Shown here: in pieces, positions 26,380 to 35,029 of the stretch
How the letters are laid out: every line of letters begins with the position of its first letter
How positions within the stretch are numbered: position 1 is the stretch's first letter
Source: CALGTL01 sp963579135
Lineage (GTDB): Bacteria; Chloroflexota; Dehalococcoidia; Lucifugimonadales; Australimonadaceae
Assembly: GCA_963579135.1 (NCBI GenBank)
Contig: CAUZFB010000001.1
Coordinates: forward strand, 1 to 64,000
Reading direction: 5' to 3'
DNA length: 64,000 nucleotides
Translations under genes and position numbers: made by a program
The notes under the pieces: generated by a model
Told to the model about the DNA's origin: nothing
Databases searched by the model: none
What the model saw: the letters and a program-made list of their open reading frames with translations, nothing else

Positions 26380-26937
26380 ATGAACATCCGTTCCTTTTCG
26401 ATCGTCATAATCGCGCTCCTCGCTGCCGCGTGCGGTAACGAAGAGGGCCACGAGGTTCAGGGTTCCATCAGCACGGACAACGTAGGGTTCCTTCTGACCG
26501 CGTCGGAGCTCGAAGAGCACGGGCGAGATGGGCTCAACATCCAGGCTAACGTGAGCGGCCTGATGAATCGCGCCCGCGAGGCCGGTTTACCGATCGAGGA
26601 TATCGAGGATTGGGTGGCGATCGACTACGCAGAAAGCGTGGACGGCGCTCGGCTGAACTTCGCACTCCTCGACCTGATCGACGCACCCAGCGCCCATGCT
26701 CGCTTCGATGATCTAGTAAGCGAGTTCGTCCTAGTTGAGTCAGATCAGGGGATCGGCGAGCGGTTCGCTGGCCTCGCGCCGATCACAGGGGGCGTCCACA
26801 CCGTCGTCATGTTCCTGGTTGGGGACAAGGTGACGGTGATGACCACAACGACCTCGCTCACTGACATGGAACCGTTGATGACATCCGAGCAATTAGTCGA
26901 GATCGCCCGGCTGGTCGCACCGCGAATCATCCCGTGA
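26380..26937 (+). CDS. Lipoprotein, paralogue of next gene, 185 aa
   Basis: Starts at the base after the hydrolase stop. Lipobox LAAAC with Cys 18. The mature part (LLTASELEEHGRDGLNIQ, a DLIDAPSAHARFDDLVSEF helix, and a late TVVMFLVGDKVTVM strand) shares its layout with the downstream lipoprotein. No known family; surface-exposed sensor or binding protein is a guess. Confidence 0.7.
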   Translation: MNIRSFSIVIIALLAAACGNEEGHEVQGSISTDNVGFLLTASELEEHGRDGLNIQANVSGLMNRAREAGLPIEDIEDWVAIDYAESVDGARLNFALLDLIDAPSAHARFDDLVSEFVLVESDQGIGERFAGLAPITGGVHTVVMFLVGDKVTVMTTTTSLTDMEPLMTSEQLVEIARLVAPRIIP

Positions 26938-27494
26938 CCCGGCTCCTCGCGGTGAGCGCGCTCGCGGCGTTGTTCATCGTTCTGGTCGCCGCCTGCACGG
27001 GCAGCGGAACTCCTATCTCTCTCGGCGATACGCCTCTGACCAAAGATGTTGCAGAACGCCTCATTACGAAGACGGAGATCGAAGCTGCCGGGGGCGACGG
27101 TGGCGGGCTCAATCAATCCGTCGAAGATCTGCTGGAAATCGCCAGCTCCATCGACGCCACGCTACCCACGACAATCGAATCTCTCTGGAGCGTGCGCTGG
27201 ACCGCAAGCGGCAGGCCAGGCGCGCTGATGACGTTGACCCGCTTCCGAGAGGCTCCGGGCGCCCACGGCGTGCTTGACCAGATCGAATCGGGTGTGGCCT
27301 ACCACGCGATGGATAAAGCGATCGGCGATCGCTCGGCGCTGTCGCCAGCCAACGCGGACATCGGCATAGCGGTGACGTTCCTGCATGGTCGCACGCTGGT
27401 GGCGTTCCAGTTGCCGGTGGCGAGCGATGGATCGACGCTGCTAAACGAGCAACAATTGCTTGAACTCGCCGCGATGATCGAGGCCAAGCTGTAG
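26934..27494 (+). CDS. Lipoprotein, paralogue of previous gene, 186 aa
   Basis: GTG start overlaps the upstream stop (GTGA). Lipobox LVAAC at Cys 21. Same pattern as its neighbour: LITKTEIEAAGGDGGGLNQ, a REAPGAHGVLDQIESG helix and a TFLHGRTLVAFQLP strand. The pair likely arose by tandem duplication and may work together. Confidence 0.7.
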   Translation: MTRLLAVSALAALFIVLVAACTGSGTPISLGDTPLTKDVAERLITKTEIEAAGGDGGGLNQSVEDLLEIASSIDATLPTTIESLWSVRWTASGRPGALMTLTRFREAPGAHGVLDQIESGVAYHAMDKAIGDRSALSPANADIGIAVTFLHGRTLVAFQLPVASDGSTLLNEQQLLELAAMIEAKL

Positions 27495-27540
27495 CGTTCA
27501 TATGGCCTGAGGCTCCAACGCTCAGCTTGGCCGATTGGGC

Positions 27541-28278
27541 CTAGTGAAGGAGGCCACCGCCATCACAGACAATCGACTGGCCCGAGATCATCGCGCCGTC
27601 GTCGCTGGCCAAGAACGCAATGAGGCCCGCCAAGTGCTCGGGGTAGACGCGCTTCTTGATAGCCTGATTCTGCATGGTACGCTCGAACATCTCCTCGCCG
27701 TTGTACTCAAGCGTCCCTTCGGTGGCCACTTGGCCGGGCATGACGGCGTTAACGGCGATGCCGTCGCCGCCGAGCTCTTTGCACATGTTCCAAGAGAGGC
27801 CAATCACCGCACCCTTAGCCGACACGTACGGTGTCTGTCCAGGGTTGCCCATGAAAAACGTACGTGAGGCGACGTTGATGACGCGACCGTTCTCGCTCGC
27901 TTTCAACATGGGATAGGCGGTTTTGATGGCGAGGAAATAACCGATGTAGTTGATTTCGGCAAAGCGTTCGAGGTCGCCTTTAGTCCAGTCCTGCCAGTCC
28001 CGGCGTGGAGCGATGATGCCCGCGTTGTTCACCAGGATGTCGAGTCCGCCATAAGTGGTCTCAACTCCCTTGAACGCCTCAGCCAGCAAGCCTTCGTCTG
28101 TGGTATCCACCATGAATGCAGAACCGCCTATTTCCTTGGCGACCGTCTCCGCTTCATCTAAGCGCAGATCGAGGATTGCGACCTTAGCGCCTTCTTCGGC
28201 CAGCCGGATCGCGGCGGCCTTCCCCAGTCCGCGTGCGCCACCCGTTACCACTGCTATCCGCCCGTCCAGTCCTCGCAT
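27541..28278 (-). CDS. Short-chain dehydrogenase/reductase, 245 aa
   Basis: Classical SDR: TGGARGLG cofactor loop, D in ILDLRLDEAE favouring NAD, NNAG, the Ser in NVASRTFF, and catalytic YVSAK. C-terminal DGGGLLH is standard. AGGGGA lies 5 nt before the ATG at 28278. Substrate unknown; the upstream FIST gene has an intervening hairpin. Confidence 0.9.
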   Translation of the reverse strand: MRGLDGRIAVVTGGARGLGKAAAIRLAEEGAKVAILDLRLDEAETVAKEIGGSAFMVDTTDEGLLAEAFKGVETTYGGLDILVNNAGIIAPRRDWQDWTKGDLERFAEINYIGYFLAIKTAYPMLKASENGRVINVASRTFFMGNPGQTPYVSAKGAVIGLSWNMCKELGGDGIAVNAVMPGQVATEGTLEYNGEEMFERTMQNQAIKKRVYPEHLAGLIAFLASDDGAMISGQSIVCDGGGLLH

Positions 28279-28315
28279 GTCATTCCCCTGTTCCACTGGT
28301 CTGATTTCGTCTATG

Positions 28316-28336
28316 GGGCCCGCTGCGCGCGGGCCC
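28316..28336. repeat. GC-rich hairpin between FIST and SDR genes
   Basis: 8-bp stem GGGCCCGC/GCGGGCCC with a 5-nt loop, directly after the FIST gene end on the minus strand; no T tract. Confidence 0.5.
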
Positions 28337-28337
28337 A

Positions 28338-29534
28338 CTACGGGTCGGTCACCGTCCGCTCGCGGAAGATGGCGAATGAACTGGTGTACCCGTGGAGGTA
28401 CGTTGTGCCGCCCACGGGGCCAATCTCGCCGTTACAGAAGAACCCGCCCATGGGCAGGCTGCCAACCAACTCGTTGAACATGTCCGTGTCGTGTCCCTCT
28501 CTCCCGTACAGGTAGTTGCCCCTGCCCGTGCATTGGAACATCAACGCCGCAGCCACATGGCGATCGCCCACACCGCGCAGGTAAGTTGAGAATGCGTCCC
28601 GCAGGTCGTCGGCAGACGTTTCTGCGTCCCGAACGTGGAATTGCACCAGCAATCCCTCCCTCAAGCCTGCGCCCACCGCAACAGCACCCCTTTCGACGTC
28701 AGCACCGACGATGTTGCGGATCAGGAAATCTCCAGGGCCGGCCTCGTCGAGCAGCGGATCCATGGCGACGCCCATGAACAGGTGGCGCTGCATCAGATCT
28801 CGTTCGCGTTCGCTGGAATGATCGAACAGTTCCTGTAGCTCCTCCAAGGGGGGGCGGTCATCTGCGGTCAGTAGCATGTTCCGCTCAGCCGAGGTCACGC
28901 GCATGGCGTGGCCTATGGGACGGCAACCCTGGGCGACGACGGTGTCTACGACGATATCGCCGGACAGGGCCACGCCGACCGCACCACTGTTGTGCGTTAC
29001 ACCATTCAGGTAGAGCGAGTGCGACCCAGGCCGAGAGCCACCACTGGCCAGCCCGCCAATCTTCGCGGCAGAGGGAAATGCGAAGTCAAGCCCGGCCAGG
29101 AGCGCCTCCCCGTCCACGGTGAACGGGTCCGCGAGGAGGATGAAGTGGGGGCCGGCCGCAGCAGGTGCGCCCGCGAGGTCTTCCCAAGCGTCAGGTGGGT
29201 CATCAGGCGATGGCAACACGCTTTCGTTGAGGTGGAAGGGGGAGAGTTCGACCCCAGGGAGATGCGCCACAGTCAGCGAGAGCGCGGGGGCGGTTTCGAT
29301 CTCCTTGCCCCCGCCTATCACGCCAGCGCCGGTACATCCAAGAACCGCGGCGCCGGGAAAGCGTTCGGCGACGACCTCCGCCAGGGAGTCGACCTGACAG
29401 TCGTATGCAACGTCGGCGAATACGACGACCAGATCAGGCGCGAGGCCGTCCATTTCCGCGCGGAGCGTCGCTTCACACGCGCCCAGCGCATCGGGGAGCA
29501 GAGGTTCGGTGGAGATACTAGAAGCCCAACGCAT
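28338..29534 (-). CDS. FIST domain sensor protein, 398 aa
   Basis: FIST_N (about 1-200, with VVVFADVAYD and AVLGCTGAGVIGGGKE) followed by FIST_C (with NYLYGREGHDTDMF and MGGFFCNGEIGPVGG). FIST proteins are predicted to bind small ligands such as amino acids, usually as inputs to signalling proteins; this one has no output domain and no membrane segment. Length is typical of stand-alone members. Confidence 0.88.
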   Translation of the reverse strand: MRWASSISTEPLLPDALGACEATLRAEMDGLAPDLVVVFADVAYDCQVDSLAEVVAERFPGAAVLGCTGAGVIGGGKEIETAPALSLTVAHLPGVELSPFHLNESVLPSPDDPPDAWEDLAGAPAAAGPHFILLADPFTVDGEALLAGLDFAFPSAAKIGGLASGGSRPGSHSLYLNGVTHNSGAVGVALSGDIVVDTVVAQGCRPIGHAMRVTSAERNMLLTADDRPPLEELQELFDHSSERERDLMQRHLFMGVAMDPLLDEAGPGDFLIRNIVGADVERGAVAVGAGLREGLLVQFHVRDAETSADDLRDAFSTYLRGVGDRHVAAALMFQCTGRGNYLYGREGHDTDMFNELVGSLPMGGFFCNGEIGPVGGTTYLHGYTSSFAIFRERTVTDP

Positions 29535-29638
29535 GGCTGATCGTAAAACCCTCGGGGAGCGGCAGAGTACATTCGGATAGGCCGCTCAATGGACGCTGAG
29601 TATAGTGCACGGGACGCCTACAGTAGGCGTCGGGGTCG

Positions 29639-29669
29639 TTGGACAACGTCCCCGCAACAGAGGTATTAT
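29639..29669 (+). promoter_or_regulatory. Possible promoter of the nusA operon
   Basis: TTGGAC (29639-29644) and TATTAT (29664-29669), spacer 19 bp. The spacing is long, so this is tentative. Confidence 0.4.
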
Positions 29670-29682
29670 AGAAGAGTTGAAG

Positions 29683-29701
29683 GAGTGGGCAGTGCCCACT
29701 C
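29683..29701 (+). promoter_or_regulatory. Leader hairpin upstream of nusA
   Basis: GAGTGGG/CCCACTC stem, 5-nt loop, then TTTCGTTCTT. Similar GAGTGGG hairpins precede rimP-nusA operons in other bacteria and may attenuate transcription; here nusA is first because rimP is absent. Confidence 0.55.
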
Positions 29702-29801
29702 TTTCGTTCTTCAAAGGGATTGGCTGCAAGCTGACTGACCGTATCGGATGAGTCGTATCGGGACGCCCGATCACGGCAGTAGTGCATGACGAGGTAGGCA
29801 C

Positions 29802-31454
29802 ATGAAGAGTGAGTTCTTGATCGCGGTGACGCAGCTGGCAGCGGAACGAAATCTGCCACAGGACATGGTCATCTCCGCCGTGGAGGCGGCCCTTGCTTCT
29901 GCATACCGGAAAGAGAGCGCATCCGGCGGTCAGAGCAACGTCCGCGTCCACCTCGACCCGGGCACTGGTGAGATCGACGTTTTCCAGCTCAAGACCATCG
30001 TGGAGGAGATCACCAACGATCTCGCCGAGGTGACAGTGGACGAGGCCAAACAGCTTCGGCCTAAAGAGGCTCACGGGATTGGCGACATCTTGGAGTTTGA
30101 GATGGAACCCCAGGTGGCCGGCCGTATTGCGGCACAAACCGCGAAACAGGTCGTGATCCAACGGCTGCGCGAAGCCGAGCGCGAGCTGGTCTTCGCCGAG
30201 TTTTCCGAACGTGAGGGTGAGGTGTTCACGGCGACGGTGCAGCGCGGCGAATCCCGCTACGGCGGCATGGTGACGCTGGACCTCAACGGCCGAGCGACGG
30301 CGATCCTACCTGCTTCAGAGCAATCGCAGGCCGAGCGCTACAGGCCCGGTATGAAGATCAAGGTGATGATCCTCGAGGTCAGCCGCACCCCCCGCGGCCC
30401 CGAGATTGTCGCAACCCGCACCCACGCAGATCTCCTGCGCAGGCTCTTCGAGATGGAAGTACCAGAGATTTACAACGGAATCGTTGAGATCAGGGGCATC
30501 TCCCGTGAAGCGGGCTCCCGCGCCAAGGTGGCAGTGTTCGCCAAGCAGGAGGGGGTTGATCCGGTGGGAGCGTGTGTCGGCCTGCGCGGTATACGCATCC
30601 AGAACATCGTCAACGAACTCCAGGGCGAGAAGATTGACGTTATCCAGTGGTCCAAAGACGACTCAGTGTTCATCTCTCATGCTCTCAGCCCGGCGCAGCC
30701 ATTGCGTGTGGAGCTCAACAACGACGACATCACGGCTACGGTCGTGGTACCGGACCGCCAGCTCTCCTTGGCCATCGGCCGTGAGGGACAGAACGCACGG
30801 CTGGCGGCGAAGCTCACCGGCTGGAAGGTAGATATCAAGAGCTCGACCGAAATCGAGATCGAGCGGATGAAGCAGCAGATCGATGGCGAGGTCGCCGAGC
30901 GAGCCGCGACCGCCGCTAGCGAGACGGCCGTCGTCGATATCGCGGAGCAGGCCGCTGCGGTGGTTGCGGCCGCCGAAGCTCAGCCCCTCGCGCCCGCTGC
31001 CGACGCTGGCGCGGCTGCGGTGGTCGACACCGGTGCCGAAGCGGCTGCTGCGACGGCTGCTCAAGAAGAAGAAGCGGTCATGGCGCAGTTGCAGGCCGAA
31101 GCCGCGGCAGAGGCCGCTGCTGCGCCGGGCGCGGGCCTGTCCGCTGAGGAGATGCTGGCGTACGAATCGCTGGATCTCGAACCGATGGTTGAAGAAGAAG
31201 TGATCATCGAGGAAGAGGTCGCCGTCACAGAATCTGCGAGCGACGACGTCTGGAACATCGGTAAGTCCACGGGCGGTGGCCCGCAAATCAGATTCGCCGA
31301 GGATATTCTTGGCAATCAGCCTTCACGCGGGACTCCGGGTGGGCGACGACGTGGCGGCAACCGGCCTGCAAGAGGTCCTGCGCGTGGGCCCAACCGCGGA
31401 GGAGGCGGCCGTCCGCCTGCGGCTGGGGGCCAGGGAGGCGCCTCGCGCCCATAG
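29802..31454 (+). CDS. nusA: Transcription factor NusA with long acidic and RGG-like tail, 550 aa
   Basis: RNA polymerase-binding elongation/antitermination factor. N-terminal domain (1-125), S1 domain (from GEVFTATVQRGESRYGG) and two KH domains (VGACVGLRGIRIQNI, LAIGREGQNARLAAK) end near residue 350. An extension of about 200 residues follows: Ala/Glu-rich, then basic, ending in Arg-Gly-Pro repeats (RRGGNRPARGPARGPNRGGG). Most NusA lack such a tail. Heads nusA-rnpM-infB-rbfA-truB; rimP is missing. Confidence 0.95.
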   Translation: MKSEFLIAVTQLAAERNLPQDMVISAVEAALASAYRKESASGGQSNVRVHLDPGTGEIDVFQLKTIVEEITNDLAEVTVDEAKQLRPKEAHGIGDILEFEMEPQVAGRIAAQTAKQVVIQRLREAERELVFAEFSEREGEVFTATVQRGESRYGGMVTLDLNGRATAILPASEQSQAERYRPGMKIKVMILEVSRTPRGPEIVATRTHADLLRRLFEMEVPEIYNGIVEIRGISREAGSRAKVAVFAKQEGVDPVGACVGLRGIRIQNIVNELQGEKIDVIQWSKDDSVFISHALSPAQPLRVELNNDDITATVVVPDRQLSLAIGREGQNARLAAKLTGWKVDIKSSTEIEIERMKQQIDGEVAERAATAASETAVVDIAEQAAAVVAAAEAQPLAPAADAGAAAVVDTGAEAAAATAAQEEEAVMAQLQAEAAAEAAAAPGAGLSAEEMLAYESLDLEPMVEEEVIIEEEVAVTESASDDVWNIGKSTGGGPQIRFAEDILGNQPSRGTPGGRRRGGNRPARGPARGPNRGGGGRPPAAGGQGGASRP

Positions 31455-31477
31455 AGGCCGAGGACAGATAGCGAACG

Positions 31478-31750
31478 ATGCGCCAAAGACACGTGCCTGA
31501 GCGGTCCTGCATCATCTGCGGTACCAAGCTGACTAAACGTGACCTTGTGCGGGTCGTACTCAGTCCCACCGGCTCTTGCACCGTGGACGAAACCGGCAAG
31601 CTCCCGGGACGGGGAGCTTATCTGTGCTACGAGCCTGTTTGCTGGGAACGCGCGGTAACGGGCGGGCGGCTCGCCCACGCGCTTCGTGGCGAGGTCACAA
31701 CGGAAGACAAGGCGAAACTGACTGAGTTCAGCGCCAAGCTGACTGCGTAG
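31478..31750 (+). CDS. rnpM: RNase P modulator RnpM (YlxR family), 90 aa
   Basis: YlxR fold: C-x2-C opening (SCIICGTKLTKRDLVRVV), Gly-Arg loop KLPGRGAYLC and a basic helix. Members bind RNA and, in B. subtilis, RNase P. Position between nusA and infB is the conserved one. Confidence 0.9.
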   Translation: MRQRHVPERSCIICGTKLTKRDLVRVVLSPTGSCTVDETGKLPGRGAYLCYEPVCWERAVTGGRLAHALRGEVTTEDKAKLTEFSAKLTA

Positions 31751-31806
31751 CCGACGCAGTCAGGTCGGGGAAACTAAAGGGATGGATTTGAGAGAGGGGT
31801 TTCTGC

Positions 31807-33591
31807 ATGGTTGAGGAAACGCAAGGACAAACCACTGCTACGCGTACAGTGACACTGCGCGCGCTCCCACTGGGGGAGGCGATAGCCGTCGGTGCTTTGG
31901 CCCAGCGCATGCAAGTTGAGCCGGTGGCGGTGATCAAGCAACTGATGCGCACAGGCTTGTTCGCGAGCATCAACGAAGTCATCGATTTTGAAACCGCATC
32001 GGGCATCGCCCGTGCGTTTGGATTCGCGGCCCGCAAGACTGAAGATACTGCCTCTGCCGCTGCTAGATCCGTCGCGGAAGATGAGTCCGTCGACCTCTCA
32101 GTACGCCCCGCTGTCGTTACGATTCTCGGTCACGTCGACCATGGGAAGACCACGCTGCTGGACGCGATCCGCAGCACCAACGTTGTCGACCGTGAGGCTG
32201 GCGGCATCACTCAGCACATCGGCGCCTACCAGGTACAGCACAGTGGCCACGCGATTACGTTCATAGACACACCAGGTCACGAGGCGTTCACTGCCATGCG
32301 AGCGCGTGGCGCCCAGGTGACGGACATCGCGATATTGGTTGTGGCTGCCGACGACGGGGTCATGCCTCAGACCGCGGAGGCCATCGACCACATCAAGGCG
32401 GCGGGGGTGCCCATCATCGTCGCCATCAACAAGATGGACTCAGACAACGCGGATGCCGAAAAGGTCCGCCGCCAACTCTCTGAGCGCGAACTGATCGTCG
32501 AGAAGTGGGGCGGCAACGTGATCGACGTGGAAGTTTCGGCCAAGGCCCGCACTGGCCTCGACGACCTCTTGGAGAACATTCAACTAGTCGCGGAGGTCGC
32601 GGAACTCAAGGCGAACCCCGATCGACCCGGCGTTGGTGTAGTCATCGAGTCGCGCATGGACAAGAGCCGTGGGATCCTGGCCACCGTGCTGGTGCAGACC
32701 GGCACGCTGAAGCTGGGAGACCACTTGGTCGTCGGTGCGGTTCGTGGCCGCGTGAAGGCGTTGCTGGACGACACCGGCAAGCGGGTGACGTCGGCTAGCC
32801 CATCGACCCCCATTGAGGTTCTTGGGCTCAACGACCAGCCGAGCGCCGGCGACCGGCTGGTGGTGGTGCCCGACGAGAAGACGGCTCGCGACACTGTCAC
32901 GGAAGTTCAACGCAGGCAGGGCATTCACAAGGCACGTGGCACCAGCCTTGAAGAGGTTGGGTCGCGCGTATCCCTAGGTGAAGCCAAAGAGCTCGCGTTG
33001 GTCGTCAAGACCGACGTGCACGGGAGCATCGAGGCGGTACGCCAGGCGCTGGAGCAACTCAGCACCGAGGAAACGCAGGTGCGGATCATCCACGCCGCGA
33101 CCGGTGCCATCACGGAGAGTGACGTGCTGCTCGCAGTGGCGTCCAAAGCTGTCATCGTTGGGTTCAACGTCGGCAGTGATCAGGGCGCACAGCGATTGGC
33201 CGCGCAGGACAGTGTGCAGATCCGCTCCTACAACATCATCTACCGCCTGATTGAAGACATCGAAGCAGCGCTCAGCGGCATGCTTGAGCCAACCTTCACG
33301 GACGTGCTTGAGGGGACGGCAGAGGTACGGGCGGTCTTCAACCTACCCCGCAACCGCCAAAGCGCGGGTTGCTACGTCAGCAATGGAAAGCTCATCCGCG
33401 CGGCGATGGCCCGGGTCACCCGCAACGGCGAGATTATGTTCGATGGACCGGTGGCGAACCTGCGACGCTTCAAGGACGATGTCAGGGAAGTGGCGTTCGG
33501 GTACGAGTGTGGTCTGTCCATCGAAGGGTTCCACGCCTTCGAGGAAGGTGACGTCATCGAGATTCACCGCCAGGTCAAGGCTGGCGCCTAG
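31807..33591 (+). CDS. infB: Translation initiation factor IF-2, 594 aa
   Basis: GTPase that brings initiator tRNA to the ribosome. G1 GHVDHGKTT (108-116), G3 DTPGHEAF, G4 NKMD, G5 SAKARTG; then domains II-IV ending IHRQVKAGA. The N-terminal part is only about 100 residues, so this is a short IF-2 without the long linker of enterobacteria. Confidence 0.97.
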   Translation: MVEETQGQTTATRTVTLRALPLGEAIAVGALAQRMQVEPVAVIKQLMRTGLFASINEVIDFETASGIARAFGFAARKTEDTASAAARSVAEDESVDLSVRPAVVTILGHVDHGKTTLLDAIRSTNVVDREAGGITQHIGAYQVQHSGHAITFIDTPGHEAFTAMRARGAQVTDIAILVVAADDGVMPQTAEAIDHIKAAGVPIIVAINKMDSDNADAEKVRRQLSERELIVEKWGGNVIDVEVSAKARTGLDDLLENIQLVAEVAELKANPDRPGVGVVIESRMDKSRGILATVLVQTGTLKLGDHLVVGAVRGRVKALLDDTGKRVTSASPSTPIEVLGLNDQPSAGDRLVVVPDEKTARDTVTEVQRRQGIHKARGTSLEEVGSRVSLGEAKELALVVKTDVHGSIEAVRQALEQLSTEETQVRIIHAATGAITESDVLLAVASKAVIVGFNVGSDQGAQRLAAQDSVQIRSYNIIYRLIEDIEAALSGMLEPTFTDVLEGTAEVRAVFNLPRNRQSAGCYVSNGKLIRAAMARVTRNGEIMFDGPVANLRRFKDDVREVAFGYECGLSIEGFHAFEEGDVIEIHRQVKAGA

Positions 33592-33618
33592 CCTCGGCTC
33601 AACCCACGGAGAGAAGAG

Positions 33619-33981
33619 ATGAGCCGGCGCACAGAGCGGGTTAGCGGGGTGCTGCGCGAAGAGATTAGCCGTTTGCTAATCGAAGAGTTGCAGGACCCAC
33701 GCGTAGGGCGACTGGTCACCGTAGCACACGTTGAGTCGAGCCCCGACCTCCAGCACGCCCAGGTGCGCGTAACCGTACTTGGCGACGCTACAACAGCGAC
33801 TGATGCCCTCGCAGGCCTCGAAGCAGCCGCAGGTTACCTGCGGCGCAAGCTTGGTCAGCGACTCCAGTTGAAGAAGACCCCGGAATTGAAATTCGTCTTA
33901 GACGAGTCGGTACGGGAAGGCGATCGCGTGCTTGACCTACTGAACTCTCTCAAGAACCAGGAGACTCCCCCGAATGCCTAG
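33619..33981 (+). CDS. rbfA: Ribosome-binding factor A, 120 aa
   Basis: Late 30S assembly factor with a KH-like fold: SRRTERVSGVLREEISRLL at the start, then the beta strand region AQVRVTVLGD and LKFVLDES near the end. GGAG precedes the ATG. Overlaps truB by 8 bp. Confidence 0.93.
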   Translation: MSRRTERVSGVLREEISRLLIEELQDPRVGRLVTVAHVESSPDLQHAQVRVTVLGDATTATDALAGLEAAAGYLRRKLGQRLQLKKTPELKFVLDESVREGDRVLDLLNSLKNQETPPNA

Positions 33982-34915
33982 TGGCTCCCGCCCGATTGCC
34001 GATGGCATCCTTGTGCTGAACAAGCCGAAGGACGTGACCTCGATGGAGATGGTCCGCCTCGCCAAGCGCGTTAGCCGGGTCAAGCGCGTGGGCCACGCTG
34101 GCACGCTCGACCCTATCGCGACGGGCGTGCTGCCGATCTGCTTCGGCCAGGCGACGCGATTGATGGAGTTCATGGTGGACGGCCGCAAGGCCTACCGTGC
34201 CGAGTTCACGCTAGGCTCCGCAACCGATACCTACGACGCACTGGGCACTGAGACTCATACCGGGGACTGGTCTGGCGTTACGAAGGCCGATGTCGAGGCA
34301 CTGTTCTCGGGTTTCACGGGAGTCGTGCTCCAGACGCCACCCATGTACAGCGCGCTCAAGCACGAAGGCAAGCGGCTGTACGAGCTGGCGCGTGCAGGCA
34401 TCGAAGTCGAGCGCCAGGCCCGCGAAGTCGTGGTCCATGAGATCAGGCTCGTGGAATTCTCGCTCCCCCGGCTCGTGATTGAGGTGGAGTGCGGCCGAGG
34501 ATTCTACATGCGTACGTTTGCCCACGACATAGGCGCAGCACTCGGTTGCTACGCTCACCTGACTGAGTTGCAGCGCCGGAAGGCTGGTGCGTTCACAATT
34601 GACGATACGCTGGAGGCCGAGGCCCTCGAGGCCGCGGTGGACGATGATGGGTGGCGCGAGCTGCTGCTGCCGCCAGACGCAGCCCTGCAGGCGCTGGACC
34701 CGCTGGCGTTGGACTCAGCGGCGGAACGCCACCTGCGGAACGGCCAAGCCGTCACGCTGCCCACCTCGTCCACCTACGCCAAGCACCTGGACGCCCGCCG
34801 CGCCTATACACCGGATGGCAAGTTCCTGGCGATTGTTCGCTTCAACCGGGCGGAGAGCACCTGGCAGCCTGAGCGGGTCTTCAACCTCTCCGGACCCTCA
34901 CCCTACGCACCGTAA
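33974..34915 (+). CDS. truB: tRNA pseudouridine-55 synthase, 313 aa
   Basis: Forms psi55 in the T loop. Catalytic Asp46 lies in GHAGTLDPIATGVLPI; GRKAYRAEFTLG and CGRGFYMRTFAHDIG are further family blocks. A C-terminal PUA-like part is present. Start ATG at 33974 with GGAG upstream, inside rbfA. Confidence 0.95.
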   Translation: MPSGSRPIADGILVLNKPKDVTSMEMVRLAKRVSRVKRVGHAGTLDPIATGVLPICFGQATRLMEFMVDGRKAYRAEFTLGSATDTYDALGTETHTGDWSGVTKADVEALFSGFTGVVLQTPPMYSALKHEGKRLYELARAGIEVERQAREVVVHEIRLVEFSLPRLVIEVECGRGFYMRTFAHDIGAALGCYAHLTELQRRKAGAFTIDDTLEAEALEAAVDDDGWRELLLPPDAALQALDPLALDSAAERHLRNGQAVTLPTSSTYAKHLDARRAYTPDGKFLAIVRFNRAESTWQPERVFNLSGPSPYAP

Positions 34916-34917
34916 GC

Positions 34918-34995
34918 GGGCCTGGGCCCCCCTCTTTGGGCCCCCGATTGGGCCCCAAGGCCCACGCAGCAGGAGCCTCCGGGCCCCTACTCTTT
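34918..34995. repeat. GGGCCC-rich spacer
   Basis: The gap between truB and ino1 packs repeated GGGCCC-type palindromes (for example CTGGGCCCCCC, TTGGGCCCC, CCGGGCCCC). They can pair in several ways and may terminate or attenuate transcription; no clean terminator with a T run is visible. Confidence 0.5.
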
Positions 34996-35029
34996 GTGCA
35001 TATCAGTTCCCAAACACGGAGGATTTCCC

